Source: Gelidibacter maritimus (GTDB lineage Bacteria; Bacteroidota; Bacteroidia; Flavobacteriales; Flavobacteriaceae). From it: 64,000 nt of DNA. The position numbers and the translations under genes were made by a program. Within the stretch, counting starts at the first letter, position 1. Each line of letters starts with the position of its first letter. Shown here piece after piece: positions 62,508-64,000 of the stretch. Location: positions 1,625 through 65,624 of the forward strand of contig NZ_JACGLT010000016.1 of NCBI RefSeq assembly GCF_014062315.1. Direction: 5' to 3'. The notes under the pieces were generated by a model that worked only from the letters and a program-made list of their open reading frames with translations, was not told where the DNA came from and made no database searches.

Positions 62508-63575
62508 ATGCGCAAACACACCAAACTCATTATTGCCCTATCTCTGATCGTACAGATTTTGCTCATAAAAATATTGGCAAGTTTTCCTCATTTTGTGGAG
62601 ACCTATTACAGCAATGGTGTTTACCAATGGATTTCCAAACTCATGCATTTTGCATTTGGATGGATTCCTTTTTCTGTCGGAGATATTCTCTATACCATTG
62701 CGGGCATATATATTATCCGATGGTTTTTCAAGAATAGAAAGCGACTGCGGAAGGATACCAGAAATTATGTCTTGGATATTCTATCAGCAGTTTCCATAGC
62801 TTATTTTGCCTTTCATATCTTATGGGCTTTCAATTATTATAGATTGCCGTTGCATCAATCACTAAAAATTGATAACGACTATTCCACCGCTGAACTCGTT
62901 AAATTCACCGAAGCGCTTATTTTAAAAACCAATGTCATCCACAGCCTAATTGAAGAAAACGATACCTCTATGGTGGTGATGCCATACACCAAACGCGAAC
63001 TTATTAAATTAGCACCTAAGGGTTACGACGAGCTCGCAAAAGAATATCCAAATCTGGCCTATGGACCAAGTAGTTTGAAGCGATCTATTTACAGCCTTCC
63101 ACTGACCTATATGGGGTTTAGTGGCTATTTAAATCCATTTACCAATGAGGCACAAATTGACGGTCTCATCCCAGCCTATAAATACCCAACCACCACAAGC
63201 CACGAAATTGCGCATCAACTGGGCTACGCAGCTGAAAATGAAGCCAATTTTATCGGAGCCATGGCCGCCATGAAACATGAGAACATTTACTTTAATTACT
63301 CCGGATACTCCTTCGCACTAAGACATTGTCTGAATGACGTTTTTTTGAGAGACCCTTTAAAATATGAAGAGCTCATTGTCAAAGTCCATATTGGCGTTTT
63401 GAAAAACTATGAAGAAATGCGCTTGTTTTGGCGATCGTATGAAAACATTTCAGAAACCTTCTTCAAAAACACCTACAGCGGATTTTTGATGGCCAACAAT
63501 CAGAAAGGCGGCATTGAAAGCTATAGTTATGTAGTAGCGCTTTTAGTCAATTACTTTGAAGAGAATCCGCTGTAA
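62508..63575 (+). CDS. DUF3810 membrane protein with HEIAH zinc-protease motif
   Basis: 355 residues. Three membrane helices in the first 115 residues, then an extracytoplasmic or cytoplasmic domain with PTTTSHEIAHQLGYAAENEANF. HEIAH (232-236) followed by an E about ten residues later is the gluzincin-type zinc site of DUF3810 proteins. Substrate and role are unknown. The start ATG lies directly after a -7 element, and pepD is divergent. The downstream amidohydrolase gene starts 82 nt later. Confidence 0.85.
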   Translation: MRKHTKLIIALSLIVQILLIKILASFPHFVETYYSNGVYQWISKLMHFAFGWIPFSVGDILYTIAGIYIIRWFFKNRKRLRKDTRNYVLDILSAVSIAYFAFHILWAFNYYRLPLHQSLKIDNDYSTAELVKFTEALILKTNVIHSLIEENDTSMVVMPYTKRELIKLAPKGYDELAKEYPNLAYGPSSLKRSIYSLPLTYMGFSGYLNPFTNEAQIDGLIPAYKYPTTTSHEIAHQLGYAAENEANFIGAMAAMKHENIYFNYSGYSFALRHCLNDVFLRDPLKYEELIVKVHIGVLKNYEEMRLFWRSYENISETFFKNTYSGFLMANNQKGGIESYSYVVALLVNYFEENPL

Positions 63576-63657
63576 ATTGTTAAAACTATCTTAATAATCC
63601 TCTTAAATCTCGATATTCTTTATCTTTAGAACTCAATTTTTAACTAATCCCAACCCT

Positions 63658-64000
63658 ATGATCAAAACAATTTTGACCCTCATGACGTTTGTGTGCAGCT
63701 TTTCAATACTGGCACAGGACTATTTTCCAAAAAACGACGGTGTTACGACCAAAAACACCAATTACACTGCAATTACTAATGCCAAAATTTATGTAACTCC
63801 CACTCAAATCATTGAGAAAGGCACATTGCTCATTAAAGATGGCAAGGTCGTGGCATCAGGAACTTCCGTAACCATCCCTAAGAATGCGGTACAAATAGAC
63901 GCTTCAGGAAAAAGCATTTACCCCTCTTTTATTGACATGTATTCCGATTTTGGTGTTGAAAAACCAAAACGTCCAGCTGGTGGCAGAAGTTCGCAATATG
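63658..64000 (+). CDS. Exported amidohydrolase-family protein, 3' part beyond the window
   Basis: Only the first 114 codons are present. A signal peptide ends ILAQ, then TNYTAITNAKIYVTPTQIIEKG (in part), LLIKDGKVVASG and SGKSIYPSFIDMYSDFG. This is the N-terminal beta-sandwich of amidohydrolases of the imidazolonepropionase/dihydroorotase type, just before the metal-binding region, where the usual PG(L/F)IDxHxH reads PSFIDMYSDFG. The first metal-binding HxH thus seems absent. Several exported Bacteroidota members of the family share this, and their substrates are unknown. Confidence 0.8.
   Translation, partial: MIKTILTLMTFVCSFSILAQDYFPKNDGVTTKNTNYTAITNAKIYVTPTQIIEKGTLLIKDGKVVASGTSVTIPKNAVQIDASGKSIYPSFIDMYSDFGVEKPKRPAGGRSSQY

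Overview
The window looks like a chromosome segment of a marine-type member of the Flavobacteriaceae (Bacteroidota). The evidence is a low G+C base composition, a SusC/SusD pair, the gliding-motility lipoprotein GldI, families largely confined to Bacteroidota (DUF5683, DUF3810, DUF6122, YwqK-like, fasciclin lipoproteins), no obvious Shine-Dalgarno sequences, and many promoters of the Bacteroidota type (TTTG, about 19 nt, TAnnTTTG). No genus can be named from sequence reading alone. I saw no insertion sequence, prophage, CRISPR array or rRNA operon. One tRNA, tRNA-Leu(GAG), is present.

Layout. 1-4.4 kb: the N-terminal part of a repeat-rich exported protein, then a PRC-barrel protein with a membrane-anchored partner, and an orphan lipoprotein. 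4.6-9.8 kb: tRNA-Leu, then a RamB/ScfR-type regulator divergent from malate synthase and isocitrate lyase (glyoxylate shunt). The shared intergenic region carries a palindrome and evenly spaced half-sites. 10.4-19.6 kb: a SusC/SusD nutrient-uptake pair followed by two exported S9 peptidases (a prolyl-oligopeptidase-like enzyme and a DPP-IV-like enzyme), which suggests peptide use rather than glycan use. 19.7-23.7 kb: a DUF3124 lipoprotein, a SlyD-like FKBP isomerase, the peptidoglycan-recycling ligase Mpl and a TPR protein. 24-30 kb: a 2017-residue alpha-2-macroglobulin with an intact thioester motif. 30.4-37.1 kb: a PLP-dependent cysteine synthase/CBS-like enzyme, a YwqK-like protein, a fasciclin lipoprotein, YidC and PyrG.

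37.9-44.7 kb: a 2,4-dienoyl-CoA-reductase-like SDR, then parA-parB-DUF5683-dapB-lepB-wbqC-DUF6122 in one direction. 44.7-51.3 kb, opposite strand: a TPR membrane protein, ribH, two related small membrane proteins, mutL, two overlapping rhomboids and a membrane-anchored EEP-family phosphodiesterase. 51.4-57.2 kb: recF, a lipoprotein, a DciA-like DUF721 protein, a penicillin-acylase-family hydrolase, two small proteins and a cold-shock protein. 57.3-64 kb: ndk, then nrnA-gldI-PPIase (the PPIase is a cyclophilin-FKBP fusion lipoprotein), pepD, a DUF3810 protein and the start of an exported amidohydrolase.

Most of the window is conserved housekeeping sequence. The points most worth a second look are the GCGAA operator array between the glyoxylate-shunt regulator and aceB, the TonB-box-like sequence at the expected bait-region position of the alpha-2-macroglobulin, the pair of related small proteins ahead of mutL (which also fixes a GTG start), the degenerate endonuclease motifs of MutL, and a set of promoters that predict very short or absent 5' leaders. 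I found no convincing defence island or wholly new multi-gene system.
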